Below, piece by piece: positions 1 to 13,269 of a DNA stretch of 64,000 bases. How positions within the stretch are numbered: position 1 is the stretch's first letter; the number at the start of each line of letters is the position of its first letter. The translations under genes were made by a program, and so were the position numbers. This DNA is from Scortum barcoo. Its lineage: Eukaryota > Chordata > Actinopteri > Centrarchiformes > Terapontidae. Location: positions 17,453,271-17,517,270 of the forward strand of contig CM041536.1 of the NCBI GenBank assembly GCA_023238725.1. Direction: 5' to 3'. The notes under the pieces are model-generated. The model was not told the origin of the DNA. It saw nothing but the letters and a program-made list of their open reading frames with translations, and ran no database searches.

Positions 1-1526
1 GCCAACCTTCATAGCCTGGAGTTTGTGCTCCTTCCTCTGTTTCTCATACTGCAACTGGCCCATTTTGATTTTCAGGCTAGAAAGCTTGGCCATTAGCGAC
101 TAGCAGTAAAGAGACAAACCGAGGAAGAGAGAGAAAATAGAGATGCAAGAAGTAAAGATAAGAGTTCAAGAAGGCAGAATACCCAAGATTCAAACCACCA
201 TAGTTACATAATAAAGCACATAAAAAAAGAGATACTGCTCATAGACGGAGTCAAAAGTTTAGGAGCAGTTTTATGCACTTTGTGTAGCAATAAGGTGAAA
301 CATCCAACACCTTCATGTCCAGTGAACAAGTTATCCTGTAGGTTCAGTGGAATCATAACAGCTAAAAATAACTCCATCCAGAGCCTTATAAACAGCCACT
401 AGAACCTTTGCATAAATCTTAAACAAAATGAGTAAATCATATCAAGTGAAGTTTAGCAAAAGGCAGTTAGATATATTAACCTGAAAGAAGGTGACATATT
501 CAAATGAACTGGACCGGTTTTTAACTATTTTGACAGGAAGGGGGGTTTCCTTCCTTTTTAAAAATGGTGTTAAGATGGAAGATAAATAAACAGCTGGGAA
601 ATAATAAGATGTTAGTCATGAATAGTTTCATATAAAACACAGTCTCCAAACTTCTCTATGGCAACTCACCTTTGTGGATTTAAGTTTCTTTTCGTACTGT
701 AGTTTTTCACTCTCCAGATCTGTCAATCTGTACCGCAGTTCGTTAATTTCAAGAATTAAATCCTGAAAGAGAAGAAAGAACGTTTTACTGTATGGCAATA
801 AAATAGCAAGCAAACTCCTAAAATATGGGTTATACGTAGCTCTCATATTCTACAATTCCAGTTAAAAGTTCGATTTAAAAACAAGCCCTATAAAAAGGAA
901 CCCTTGATAAGTTTGAAGGAACTAAACTCTTTGGAGAGTAAGTGCTTCAGCCTCAGCAGTGATAAAACAAGAGGAAGCTGCTTGTAGAAGAGAAGTGATT
1001 TATGTGCTGTGCAGTGGGACACGGACAGCAGCTTTTTGTTCCAGTGGGGTGGAAGAGACTACTGCGCTGCTGCTACAACAACAACATGACGTGTTTGAAA
1101 GCTTTCCAAGTATTCTGCGCAGTTCATCTGGGAGTAGAAATCTCCTCCATCTCCAGTAAGCAAATTATTGACATTTTAATATTTCCAAAGCCTTGACCAG
1201 AAGGAAGTAAATTCAGAGGAGTTCAAAAACAAAAAGGTAATCCAGTCTGCGCTTTAAGGTGTTTCATTTATAATTACAACAAACACAGCAGGCATAGTTC
1301 CTGTGGATAGCTCAGGGGATGTTGACATTTTCTTGAAGTGCTTCCTTGAACATTTTTCTGACTTTTTCTTCTTACTCAACACAGCTGCTTTGAGAATGGC
1401 AATAAAATAAGAGGTCCCTCTCCCACACAAGTGTCAGACAACATGAATGAGTGTTTGTGTTGAGGTGAGAGTGAGTGAGTGAGTGAGTGAGTGAGTGAGT
1501 GAGTGAGTGAGTGAGTGAGTGAGTGA

Positions 1527-1564
<38 letters not shown>

Positions 1565-4500
1565 AACAAAGAGGATTCCTGTCCTGAGAAATAGCTGACA
1601 TACCTCGCTGTCCCTAAATCGATCAAAGTCAAGTCTCTCCTTCTCCATGGAGTTCAGCTTCAGCTTTAGGTTAGAAACTTCAGATGTCAGCTCTAGCTTC
1701 TGATTCTCCAGTGCAGTTCTGCACAGAAGCTCCTATAATGAGAAATGAACACTGTGGTCACTACTGGCAGCACAAACAACATTAGTATGGGCATGTTAAT
1801 ATTTAAAAATATAAGAACGATGAAGCTAACAACAAAATGTACAAAGCACACTGGTAAGCACAGCATGTAATCTTCTTGTCTGTTCAATAAGTGATTGGGG
1901 GTAACTGTAAATGTTTTTTATTTTACACACCAAATTTGACAGTACTCCAGGTGTTGACACGCCAGTTGGTTTAGCTTTGGGCATGTTCAGCACCGACAAA
2001 AACGTAGTAAAATGACATGCATTGAATGCCCTGCTGTGTAACACAAGTGTTGTAGCTATGGCAGCAATAGAGGAAGCTGAGGAGGACATTCTTTTCATTG
2101 CTGCTGTTTGGGTAACACCTCTGAAACATCCTCCAAATCAGAGAAAACATATTCAAAAGCCTGTTACACACCGTTTTCAAACTGAATGTTCTTCTGGTTT
2201 GTAAGCTCATGTAGCGTCACTGCCCCGAATGTCAAACACAGGGCTGAAGGATCCTCTTGTGACATTTAGATACTCTGTATAAGCATCACAGCTTCCTGAT
2301 AAGTTGAAAATGGACAGCAAAGTGTCAAAGCATCTGCTGACACTGTTCAACTGAAGTCGGGTATGTCGGGAGCATCCCCCAAATGTGTTGATAAGCTGAA
2401 TGATGCAGACACAGGCTGTGAGGCGAGTTGTTCTCCCTATAGCATTCAGGCAGCCTCTCACTGCAGATTTCTTTTTCTTATTATCTATTTCTCTATCTAT
2501 CTCTCTATCTCTCTATGATGATATGCGACCACATTTAGACAGGATTTAAGCATATGGTCAAAGTGTTCAAGCCTGGTTAGAATCTGCCTTCATTTGTGCA
2601 TTTCAATCAGTCTTTTGGGCTGCCTGTATAAATTGAGCACAAGCTGCAGCTGTTCAGATATTATCAACAGGTCAGAGTTTTATGATGGAGCATTACTGAT
2701 ATTTCTGTTGCTTTTGTTATTTATTTGTTCTTATTGAAAAAGTGCCATCTATTTGAGTGCCTTAACTCTAAAAGTAGAACTTATGGTCAATGAGCCACTG
2801 TTAAATGTTTACTTTTTTTAAACAACATTTTTTTTTTGGTAAAATAAACCCCAAAACCGAGGTGCTTACCAAACCCAAACTCTGTGTACTATTATCCTCC
2901 TGATTTTGACAATTTCCAGAAATATAAAAGTTCAGGTCTTTGTGAAAAATCTGCCAGCATGATCTACACTACTGACAACGAGCATGGGAAGATGCCCCTG
3001 GTACACAACATGTCTGGGCTGAAACACAGCAGATGTTTGCTGACAGAAGGACGTGAATTCAGATCTTCTAATTAAAAGTCAGAGTCCTTTCCGCACATGT
3101 GAAAGGAATGCATAGTTTGTCCTGAGCTATATTACATATTAAACACTCACTGACACACACACACCTGTTGCAGCATCTCCTCAGTGGCATTGAGTTTCTC
3201 TCTGTGCTCATCCAAACACAAGTCCAGGTCTCGAATCTTCTCTCCCTGAGCCTCCACCTGGTCTGTCAGCACACTCACCTGCATGAAAACAAGAAGTCAG
3301 TGCTTTTTTTTCTTTTTTTTAAACAGATCTTATTTCTCTGCAACATAAATGTATATTAGATATTTAAATCTTTGTGGAAGTGGTAAAATGATCTAAGCAC
3401 TGTTGGATGGGTACCTGAAGAACCAGAGACTCCTTATCGCTCTCTAGTCGGGAAAGCCTTTCCTGGTAGTGGTCACCCCCACCCAGAGGGATGTGTCCGT
3501 TGGACTGCAGGGACAGATGAGAACATGGGTTAGACAGAGAACCAAGAGGAATTTATCTTTGACCTTTTTAAATGAAACAGTGAATAATCTCAGAAGAAAT
3601 GCTTCACATCAGAGTGTGACTGGCTCCATTGCTTCAGCCTGTACAAACAAAACCTTACATGGCTGAGAGGGAGGCTCACATTCAGGCACTGCTGTACACA
3701 GAGTGAGTTACAGCATTACACAAAAGCTCTGGCATTTATCTGGCCTTCAGCCCATCACTCTCCCAAACACCACTTTGGTTCCCAAGAAGTCAGCATGTTT
3801 CTTGAAGCACACTGGCTGTAACACTGACAACACCAGCATAACATCTTGCATTCCCAGGAAACTCAGCAGAGGAGGACAGTCATGTTTTTGCTTAGCAAAC
3901 AAGTTGGTTGTCTCCTCGCACACAGGACTGTTCACCAGCTCCTCTCTTTTTATTGAGTTTTAATGCAGTGCACAGACTGAGCATAATCAAAGGCAAACCA
4001 GATGTGCTAAAGCTTGCTTACAGCAAATTCTGTCCAACTATCACAGACTAAACATCTTGAATGGTTACACACCTTACACTGATTCAGATCTTGGGAGTTT
4101 TTCTCCCTTCACTAATACACTGAGGGTGACATTAATAAAAAATCTCAAAATAGACCTCAAAAGAAACCCAGAATGTCATCAGCACATATGGTGTCACCTT
4201 CATGCATTAACAAAGCGACAGGAGTTATATATTTCACGTCTTGTACTTCTAGATTAATCAGTTATGTGACATTTCCATTGACACTGATCTGACCTGAGGC
4301 TACACTATTCTGGGGAACAAGGAAAAAAAAAAGATCAATGGGAGTGGATATTCAGTTCCAGTTATTACATCCATAACCTGTTCAATGTTTCTAACATAGC
4401 ATTATTTTACAAATCTCTTGTGAGTCATGTACACTTTACTACATTTGAGGCTCCTACCAGGTGACCATGGAGCCACTCGACCAGACTGTCAGCTGTGGAG

Positions 4501-5295
4501 TCTGGGATCTGGCAGCGCAGACTTTCTCTTTCCTCTGTGTCCATCAACTCCAGGACGCTCCTCAGGTCTTCCAAAAGGTGAAGCGCCCGCAGACTTCCCA
4601 TGAAAGGAGAGGTGGGTGACTGGCAGTCAAACAGCCCGTTGGAGTAGTCCAGAGCCTTGGAGCCTGCGGTACAGGAGGACAACAGAAGAGAGGTGTAAAT
4701 TTAGATGTACCACCTAATACTACCTCACAAAGTCATCATTTTACTCACTAAAACTACTGCTTATTATAGTACAGAGGAACTCACTGTGCCTCACATGGGA
4801 CAAGACATTAACCACTTAATGTATTGCAAATTATTTGACATTTGATCCTCTGGAGCCACATCTAGTGTTTCTAAGTCCTTTTGCAACACTGTTTGCAACA
4901 CTGTTCACTGATACACAAAACAAGTTAGTCTTGTTTAGCAACACTGCAATATTGGTAAACATAGTGTAATGAGTACACAATAAATGTTAAATCCTCTCTG
5001 ACAAACATGGAACTGCAGGCATCACATGACATCTATCTAAAATGTCAGCTGCAACAAATCATAACACAGACACTGGATAAACTCAACCTGGAAGGATTAT
5101 ATATCTGAGACACAGGCTTTATGTTATGCAACTGCTGCAAAAACAAAAAGGCATCACAACATGTCTGCTTAAGTATTGTAAGTCATGATAAAAACATTAT
5201 GTTGACGTTTAATGCTGTAGGAGAACTCTACCTGCTATAATGCCGTCCATCTGCTCCAGGGCAGCTGCCAACATGTCGCTGGCGTCCGACATCAT
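1..5295 (-). CDS. ppfibp1: Liprin-beta-1, 5' half of the gene (partial, runs off left edge)
   Basis: Seven coding exons read right to left: 5295-5232, 4663-4458, 3504-3415, 3278-3165, 1732-1604, 762-670 and 99 to about 1-7. All have GT-AG borders and matching phases. The start is the double ATG at 5295 (MMSDASDMLAAALEQMDG), after 18 nt of 5'UTR in the same exon. The N-terminus (SPTSPFMGSLRALHLLEDLR, CQIPDSTADSLVEWL) and following coiled coil (YQERLSRLESDKESLVLQ, VSVLTDQVEAQGEKIRDL, LQYEKKLKSTK, SLMAKLSSLKIKMGQ) match liprin-beta-1 as I know it, and liprin-beta-2 much less well. About 265 codons are present. The C-terminal SAM domains lie outside the window. Liprin-betas are cytoplasmic scaffolds that pair with liprin-alpha at adhesion and secretory sites. 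The end of the last exon is uncertain: a GT (AAG|GTTGGC) falls at 6/5. Confidence 0.93.
1469..1560. repeat. (GAGT)n-(GA)n microsatellite in ppfibp1 intron
   Basis: Repeated gtga units pass into a pure ga run, about 45 bp before the ppfibp1 exon at 1604-1732. On the minus (gene) strand this is a pyrimidine-rich tract just downstream of that exon's donor. It encodes nothing. Confidence 0.95.
2462..2518. repeat. Short TCTA/TCTC-rich simple repeat
   Basis: Imperfect tatc/tctc units in a ppfibp1 intron. The rest of the 1733-3164 intron shows no coding signal that I can support. Confidence 0.7.
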
Positions 5296-7125
5296 TTTCA
5301 GTCACTGATAAACCTGTAAGGATTGAATGAAAATATGTAAATAAAAGAAAGAAATAAAAGAAAGTAAATAAAAGAAGAAAGAAAAAAGAAAAAAGCCACC
5401 CTTTAAAATTTGATTGCTAATTGTATTATGAAAACTGAAGATGTATATTTTGACTGTCTTCATAAAGATAAAAATGAAAAATCACTAAAACCTCTGCACT
5501 TGCAATGTGTACCAAGCAATCACTGGAGTGGCTGCTCTTTGTGATTGAGATATTGAATGATATTGAATTTCAACAGTGACAGGAATTCAGTAAACCAGTT
5601 ATAGTGGCGTTCAACTTTCTAGGTAAAATAAGTGCAGTAATGTTGCAGTTAAACATGTGATTACAAAGGAGGCTCCCACCCAGAAATGAGGCTGCAACTG
5701 CAACAACCCTCTATGCCTAAAAAAGGACAATGCCAGGTAAAATAGCACGTTTGTGAGACGGGTCTGACTGTATGGAAGCGGATAAGCTGAGAGATATGTT
5801 AGAAACAACTCAATGACAAGCAGGACTAAAAAAATAAATAAAAAATAAATAAAAAATAAAAATCAGACTAAAAGAAAAACAACTGAAAGAAAAAAAACAC
5901 TAAGACTGATAAATAATATATTTCAGAATATCAATCAGGCCATTTACCTAAAATATTGGCACAATGAATGTCCTGCCAATGAGACACTGGACACTGTGTC
6001 TGGAGTAAAGATGCATTTTAGTGTCCTGGTCTTGGACATCAGCCCAAGCAGCACAACAGACCCTTTATCACTGGACGTTTAATCAAAAGGCTCTGCTGTA
6101 TATTCACGCATGCTTAAACATGCATACACAAACACACATCTGCGCACACACTCACACACATGCCTCTTATTTTAATCAGCTGCCTCACATCCTGGGAGTG
6201 CCGGACGCCGGGAACGTTGCACCGTTTTCAGACTTTATGGAAGCCACCCACAGACCTAGCACTGTTATTTCAGGATTCCTGCGGTCACATTTTCCATTAT
6301 GTGTAAAATAAGCCCACACTAAAACACAAGAACCGTCACAACACACAGCAGGCAGAGCAGTGGAGATGAGAGGAGCCAGCATGCCATCAGTTAGCTCTGT
6401 AGTAAAAGTGCTGAGTGGTTTCCAACAGTAAAAGTCAATGTGTGGGGAAAAAAGCTCCTCTCAGCTTAAACCACTTTTTGTGCAAGTACATTTAAAAAAA
6501 GGCAGAGCAGAAAACAGCAGTTATTTCTAAAAGGCAGTATTTACAGTGTGACAATGTCCTGTTAGCATTTTTTAAATGTTTTTATACTACAGTTAGAAAA
6601 AGATATACTGAGAGATATCATAGGTAACTGTTTTAAAGATGACTTTTAGTTATATTCACTAAAACTGTCCTGACAGTAGAATATGAGACAGATCATCAAT
6701 GATAATAACCAGCCTCCTGTGGTCCCGCCCTCTGCCTCTAACACCATTTGCAAAAATCCACCGTGCCCAGGTCAAAACAACCATTCAGAGCAGGAGGAGT
6801 GTGTGACGCAATATCAGTCACTGTTAGTGAATATGCAGGGGACGCCCGGTCAGGCCGTGGGCGCTCTCACAGTCATGCTCAATCTCTTCCAGGTCGATGA
6901 GGGGTCAGGAGTTTGTTTGTTTCCACAAGGAGCAGCAGCAGAGAGAAAACTGAGCACCTCTCTCCTCTGACAAATACTGTGTATACTGAGAGAGAAGAAA
7001 CAGAAGATGACCAGTGAAGAAAAGAAGCTCAAAAAAGGACTCAGCCAAATTTACCACAAAGCTAAGATGCCACTGATTACAGTAACAGCCCATGGTGACA
7101 CTCATGTTCCTACGATGTTGAAGCC

Positions 7126-7172
7126 GAGCTAACATTAGCATTCCAATGCTAATGCTAAGGTTAATGGTTAGC
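7126..7172. repeat. Imperfect inverted repeat of GCTAAC/ATTAGC motifs
   Basis: AGCTAACATTAGCATT is followed after 2-3 bases by AATGCTAATGCTAA and closes with GGTTAGCTT, so outer and inner arms can pair with a few bulges. GCTAGC/ATTAGC-rich snippets recur elsewhere in the window (36.7, 38.9 and 54.0 kb) and are probably repeat-derived. Confidence 0.5.
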
Positions 7173-7794
7173 TTCATTTTATCTGAAAGTTGTTAAAAGT
7201 GTTCGTGTGAACTTCCCAGACATCCATGCATGCATGCCTGTGCTCTCACAGCTAAATGTTCTCAGAAGTAGTTCACTACTTATTTGGCATTATTCACGAC
7301 ACTGAAAACAACAAGCACACACGTATGTTTTACCGAACAGATATTACTGTAGATTATACTTCATGTTGAAAACATTTATTTCTGCTTGTTTGTTGGTAGT
7401 AATGACAGTGCAGCTGATTTAACAATTTGAAATATTCAAGTAATTTAAATGTCTGCAAACCCGCTGATGATAACAATTACCACCTGACAAATGTTAGGAT
7501 GATATCTTTAGTTAGATTTATTCATTTGATTGATTTCTAATGTGCTGTGTTTTCACACAGATATTGGCAGGTTCATTTGCTACAACATCAACACATCCCA
7601 ACATGATTGTGTACGTTTCCAAACTCACAGACCGGTGAATCATGAGGCCGGTGAAGATTCACACCTCTATTATGTTGTTGAATCCAGATCAGAATTATGT
7701 CTGACAAATTAATATTTAAAGTGTTTATTTTTTAGTTTGTCTTATTTTTTTTTACTTCCTTCCTAATTGTTACTCAAAGCTGTAGAAGGCACAA

Positions 7795-7925
7795 TGATGA
7801 ATTAAAAACAAGCCAGGCCTCATCGGGCAAAGCCAACTCTAATTTTAATTTGGATTATTTTAAAACAAATAAGTGTCCCTCCAAGACTGTCTTCATTCAT
7901 AAATGAAACTGTCTGATCACATCCA
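7795..7925 (-). mobile_element. 3'-end fragment of the same L2-type LINE as in the array
   Basis: The reverse complement reads ...TTGGAGGGAC...TTTTAAAATAATCC, AAATTAAAATTAGAGTTGGC, GATGAGGCCTGG. It aligns with the LINE 3'UTR at 42530-42608. Only the terminal ~130 bp is present, as expected for a heavily 5'-truncated insertion. It shows how the LINE 3' end continues past GGCCTG, which helps locate the array junction at 42603. Confidence 0.7.
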
Positions 7926-8810
7926 TTTTTTCACATCCACAGGTCATACAGAGAAGAGGGATGGGGAGGGATCTTAAGGTTGTACTGGTTCAAATCTTAT
8001 TGACTGAACCTTTAAATTAGTCGAAGAACTCACAAGATCACATTTACATGGGCGTGTTTTCAGGGGGAACCTAAAAATATTATGCCCCTAGAAAACTAGC
8101 AATTAGCAGTATCACATCAGTGGCATCTTACAGAAGGAAAAGAAGAAAATTAGAGCTCTATATTTGTAGAGAAGCTGATGCAAGCTCGGACACGAAAAGA
8201 AAAATAAATGTAGTTGAAATAGACTTGCCTAAATCCATGTAATGGGATTTACTTTTATTAATCATTTCAAGACCAATCCACAACAGATTCAGAGACAACC
8301 TTCATGGCTGTGACATCTCAAAAAAGGTGGAAAAAGGTTGGAGAAAAAAAACCTACAATCCACCAACACACACAAACAGCAGTTTTGAGCAGCAGGTAAC
8401 GAGTTTAGATTGTCATGAGTCAAACTGGAAAAAAGGCCTGCTGGGCATCCCCCTCTTTAAAAACCCAGAGTCAGCTTCCAGCAAACACACTTCAAAACAC
8501 ACACGCACACACCCAGCCAAGACCAGACATGCTGCTCAACAACCTGCTGTCCACGTGTCAGTCGATGTTAAGTAAGTTGAAAAAAGACCCTGTCTGAGAA
8601 CTTCATGTGGTATCATCGTGGATTCAGAGTCCAGAGAGACCTTAGCACAAAGAGAGCCTAATTACAGAGGAGTGCGCTCTGTCCTCAAGTCCTGGGATGC
8701 CTCCGTGGTATGTTAGTCATATGTAAACACAACAGGCTTGTCTAGCCAGCAGACAGGGTGACCTTGCCATTGTTGTCATTACTAAACAAAAGCTACTCAT
8801 CAGAGTTATT

Positions 8811-9082
8811 TAGGGCTGCAACCAGTGATTACTGCCTGATTAATCCATTAATTATTTGTCAGTAAGATGGCAGAAAATAGTGAAAATACCCATTCTGTTT
8901 TTCAAGAGCCCAAGAGGACATCTTCATTTTGTTTGTTTCATCCAACCAATAGTGTAAAACTCACATTAAAGCAGCTGGCACCAATGAATCTTCAGCATTT
9001 TTGCTTGAAAAATTATTTAGTGCTTACTAAATAACTGCAGATTAATTTCCCATCATTTGTTAAACTAATAGTTTACGCTCTA
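8811..9082. mobile_element. Old hAT-like non-autonomous element
   Basis: It begins TAGGGCTGCAACC and ends ...GTTTACGCTCTA, so the termini are roughly inverted (TAGGGC / TAGAGC). The interior (attaatccattaattatt, gtcagaaaatagtgaaaatacc-type text) resembles a dispersed fish repeat I recognise by its 'TAGGGCTGCAAC' start. I found no clean 8-bp target duplication, so it is eroded. Confidence 0.55.
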
Positions 9083-11951
9083 TTTTTTGTTGAATTAACA
9101 GAACATAAAGGATACGGATATCTGTACCTGCATTAGTTCTTAAGCATGTAATCCATCTGGGGAAGATTGCTATCAAAAGGAGACATCTCAAAAATCCCAA
9201 CAAGCAAGCATCACTCTCAAAAACAAAGTCTCACTGTCTGCCCGTCCATAAGCACTACTTACAATAACCATAAGGCTCTAAGACAGGGCTATTGTTCATG
9301 GTAGTGGGGTATTTTGACTGAGAGGCATGTGTAGACAAAAGACAAAAAACAAAAAACACTGTAATGCAGCGTTACAGTACACATGGCATTTGCACACAAC
9401 ACCTGCCTGCATACTCTTTTTTTTTAGCCTCAAAACAAAACCAAAAGAAAAAGAAAAAAAAAAAAAGCATTCAAAAACCAATCTTGCCTTTTGGTGAAAA
9501 CAGCCATATAATTCATGAAGACATGCAGAGAATAATGAATTCAAAGGGGGAGAGTGGAGCACTATAATGGCTTTTCAAATCCTTCAGCACGGGTCCCTTC
9601 AGGCACAGAGACCCATCATAACCCATCCCCAGTGGACACTACACAGAGAGCTCAAGTATTCCTGGGATAAAAAAGAGAAGATGTTGTAATTCCCAGTAAA
9701 CTATGCTCTTGCAGACACAGGAAACAGAAAACAAAATAGAAGCCACTTGTCTCTCTGAGGGGAGAAAGTGTTTACAGCAACCACGCAACTGGCTTTAACA
9801 GCTTGTGCTGAGAGACGAGCTCCACTGGTGGTAAAAAGGCCGGAGAGGAATTTACAATCCAGGCATAAATCATGCAGCAGTTTGCTTCACTGGATCCTTT
9901 TATATCCAGGTGAAATAAAAAAAAAAAAGATCAGTGTCGATTTATGTGGATGTGAGGGGATGGCTCCAAGTCTCACCACATAATGACACTTTCCATGTTT
10001 TGAGTCATGCAGGCCTTGACTCAGTCTTTACCTTCGCACAATGTTTCCATGAGGAAAAAGCTTAATCCTGGCTCGTTCACCTCATCCTGTTTTACCTCAA
10101 ACCTCTACTCTTGATTCAGCGCAGGGAATTGTAGAAAGAGTAAAAAGGGAAGTCTTCCTTTGGGCTTCATCTACCTAACCACATGCTGTGAGTGGTACAC
10201 AAAATGCTCCAAATGGTTGTATTATGAGCAAATTGTCTGCAATTTCATCCCATGACGAGGCTAATGGTATTGTCTGCATGAACCGAAGCAAGGCTGTGTG
10301 TTGGCTGATTCCCCCAGTGTTGATACAGTCAGGGCATTCACCAGCCGCCTGCTGGGCGCTGCTCTGGAATAACCTGCAGCTATTTCCAAACCCAAGTGAG
10401 CGGGCAGAATACATCATCACTAATTTTACATCACCAAATGGCCGACGCCTGTATGAAGGCGAGATGTGGGTGCAAGGCTGAAAGAGCCTTTTTTATCTTT
10501 AGAAAAGCTGGCACTAAAAATGGGTGATGCAGTGTGAACACACCGAACAAAAGGTGGAGAGTTTTAGGGAATTAAGAGCTTCCATGTGATAAAATCTGCA
10601 AGAACTTTTCCTGCCTGCACTTATGCAAAAGATCATAGCGGCGATTCATTTATGTTGGACAGCAGCACACATTCTTTTAATCTTACTCATGGCTGCTCTG
10701 CTCTTACCTCAACTTGACTTGGAAGTTATTTGTCTTTGACATTTATGCAAAAAGCAACACAACACTTAATGGCACATGTGGTGCAGAGGGTCAGGTTATG
10801 AACAGTTCAAAAGAAACAACTGATGGTTTACACACAGTTGTTTTTCTGTGACCTGAAAAAGATTACCCTCCATCACTCCACATCAGAACAGCACCTAAAA
10901 CACATTACTCAGTGCATTTTTACAGACAAATGTTAACTTTTTGGGGTGATATTTGGCGTTCTTCCTACATAAATTCCTTGCATTTTTGGCTGCAGTAGAG
11001 ACTAGAAGAAGGTGAAATCAATGGCTTTGGGGATTTCCCTACAATCTGAACTATAATTAACATTTTGAGGGAAAACCTCAGGTTTAAACATCGCACTTCA
11101 GTTTGACTCAGCACAACTTCTTAGGGGTGGGAAGCTCAACAAAACTATTAAACTACTATTGTGTATACAGTGAGTGCTGAAGCAGATCACCGTGGGAGCA
11201 TCTGGTGTCTGGTTTTCAGACATTCCTGTTGTTCTGAAAAGCAAAGACCAAACAGTTTTGAGAGGGAGGTCGACTGTAGGGCATCATAACAGCTGATCAA
11301 ATGTCACAGTTTTTAAAAATGAAACTCTGGACTAACGCTGGGTGCTGTCTATAGTCTGGGTCAGTTCATCCTCGGATGGAAAACACAGACATGTGGTAGA
11401 GTAAACCTCCTCACCTCAGGGCAGCATCAGACCAGATGAAGTGTAGTCTGTACAGAAAGAGGTGGCCTCGGGCGCTGGGAGTAACTAACCGCAGAGTCTG
11501 GAGCTGTGGCGAAGTCATAAGCCAGCGTTAGACTGGCTTTCTCACGTCCACAACCTTTAAATACTCATTAACAGCAAAACCCCGTCGCAGCGAGGTTAAT
11601 ATCTCGGTGTTAAACTTTAAGGTAACTCCAAAACTAAACCAAATCACGACAGGTAGCGTAGAGGCAGTTCATTTTAGAGAAAATATTCCCCCCAAAAAAA
11701 GTTGGACTGCCGTGCGAACAAGTCAAATACAACTAATTTACGGGGTTCCTTAAACACACTGAGGGTACCCGCTAACGTCCCGGTACCCGCTGGGAGCCGT
11801 TACTTCAGTTTAACCTTAGAAAACGTGAACGTTACCGTTACTACGACGACTGCACCGGGCACATTTCTCTGCGCATTTCTTGTTTCGACCGAGCGGCTCA
11901 AGTTCAATGGACGAGATAAATCACAGCCGGAGCGATAACGGGCTCACTTAC

Positions 11952-12115
11952 CGCTCGGCTTTGCTCGAAGAGATTCCGGTATCCCTGTTAGTTCGTCTCC
12001 TCTCGTTGTTTCCAGTAAAACTCCACAGTCCTCGGTTAGTTAACTTCTACGTGCCCACCAGCGCCGTCCCGGTCCGACCACACCGATACGCCATGATGTC
12101 GGAGTGACAAGACTA
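11952..12115 (-). other. ppfibp1: ppfibp1 first (5'UTR) exon with a short upstream ORF
   Basis: The sequence between the GC/CCAAT promoter and a strong donor (GAGCG|GTAAGTGAG) is CpG-rich and has no long frame opening into the next exon. It contains ATGGCG at 12094, which opens a 15-codon upstream ORF ending in TAG at 12047. The 5' limit is inferred from promoter position, not observed. Confidence 0.6.
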
Positions 12116-12128
12116 CTGGAAAACTTGG

Positions 12129-12175
12129 GACGTCACGGCAGGAAAGCCCCGCCCCCCCGCGGCCCTGATTGGCCG
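12129..12175 (-). promoter_or_regulatory. ppfibp1 promoter: CRE-like, GC box, CCAAT box
   Basis: Read on the minus strand there is a CCAAT box (12168-12172), a GC box (the ccccgccccccc run at 12147-12159) and a CRE-like GTGACGTC at 12129-12136, just upstream of the inferred first exon. There is no TATA box. The region is locally CpG-rich, which fits a broadly expressed gene. Confidence 0.6.
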
Positions 12176-12199
12176 GCGAGCAGGAACTTTTGGGAGTCC

Positions 12200-13269
12200 C
12201 GACGCATTCACTGTAGCGTGGGGAAGATGGGAGATGAGTTTTTTGTTGGATAAATCCGTTCAGAATCGACAGCGACGGACAGGACGCTTTATTTGTCTGT
12301 TTATCTGGGTGAAAGTTGACCAGAAAGAAACGTCAAAAGTCGCTATCAGGCGCAACGGTTGGCATCCTTAAAAGCATTGGTTGACAATAAGATAAACTTT
12401 CTGTTTTTTTGCCGAAACGTGAAAGCAGCATATTCCTGGAAATCCAGGATGTGCCTGCGTGTCAACACTTAAAAAACACAGGCGACATCAAGCGGTCTAC
12501 AAGTGTCAGTGGTGAAGGAAGAGTCCTTTATCCTCACAAAGCAGCAACAACACAAAGGCAAAACAGGAATTAAATGTTTTATTTTAATAGAGTGCAGAAA
12601 CATTAACAATAAAACACACTTAAATACAGAACAGTAAAAGTAATTTGCATAATGGCCCAATTCAGATTGTTATGTAGCTACTTTAACAACTTTATCCTGG
12701 TCTGGTGGTTTATTTTAAGAACATTAATTTGCAGTACTTCTATAAATGTACTTGTCATTTACTATCACTGGTATATGTTAAGCATTTGCTGCTGAGGTCC
12801 AAAATTAGACAGCAGAGATGCATTGAATACCAATGGTATGCAGGACAGATATTACTTATGCCAACAGGTTTACTTAAAAATGTATTTTGGATATGTCATC
12901 TGCTGCAGGTTAACATGACCAGAAGTGCAGAAAATACTATTCCACTGTCTTAAGATGTATAAGGAGATGCAATCAGACAAAGAAATCAGAAGTGATACAA
13001 CAAAGAAAACACAACAAAATAACATATCTACACATACACACAAACGGCAGAAGAAAAAAATAACAACAAAGCAGAAATTAATGCTTGTCGTAAAACAATA
13101 TCTAAATTTGCTCGGCAGTGTCTACCTTGAAGTTTCTCAAAAGGCTGTGATATAATGTGTCAGAGTAAATGGAAGCTGTGTTGTTGCAACAATTCTGTGG
13201 AAATTTCAATTTCCAGACATTGACGGATTTATTTCTCTGCTCCCAGTGAATAGAATACCCCATTTCAGG
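12200..13269. other. Intergenic / guca1-like 3'UTR
   Basis: This lies between the ppfibp1 promoter and the GCAP stop codon at 13270. On the minus strand an AATAAA signal lies at 12583-12578, about 690 nt after the stop, and could end the GCAP transcript. I see no other gene. Confidence 0.5.

Larger units (their letters stand above)
5314..11951 (-). other. ppfibp1: ppfibp1 intron 1 (6.6 kb), mostly non-coding with old repeats
   Basis: The stretch is bounded by a donor at 11951/11950 (GAGCG|GTAAGTGAG on the minus strand) and an acceptor at 5315/5314 (CTTACAG|GTTTATC). Inside I recognise only a reverse-oriented L2 3'-end fragment near 7.8-7.9 kb, an old hAT-like repeat at 8.8-9.1 kb, an inverted repeat near 7.13-7.17 kb, and poly-A tracts. 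The short open frames here lack splice context and codon pattern, so I do not call them genes. Confidence 0.75.

Noticed and set aside
1372..1648. Ser/Leu/Thr-repeat open frames over the GAGT/GA tract
   Set aside because: Microsatellite translation. The real coding part is only the ppfibp1 exon at 1604-1732.
6021..6311. Plus-strand frame of 96 codons in ppfibp1 intron 1
   Set aside because: No splice context, low-complexity CA-derived residues and no recognisable domain.
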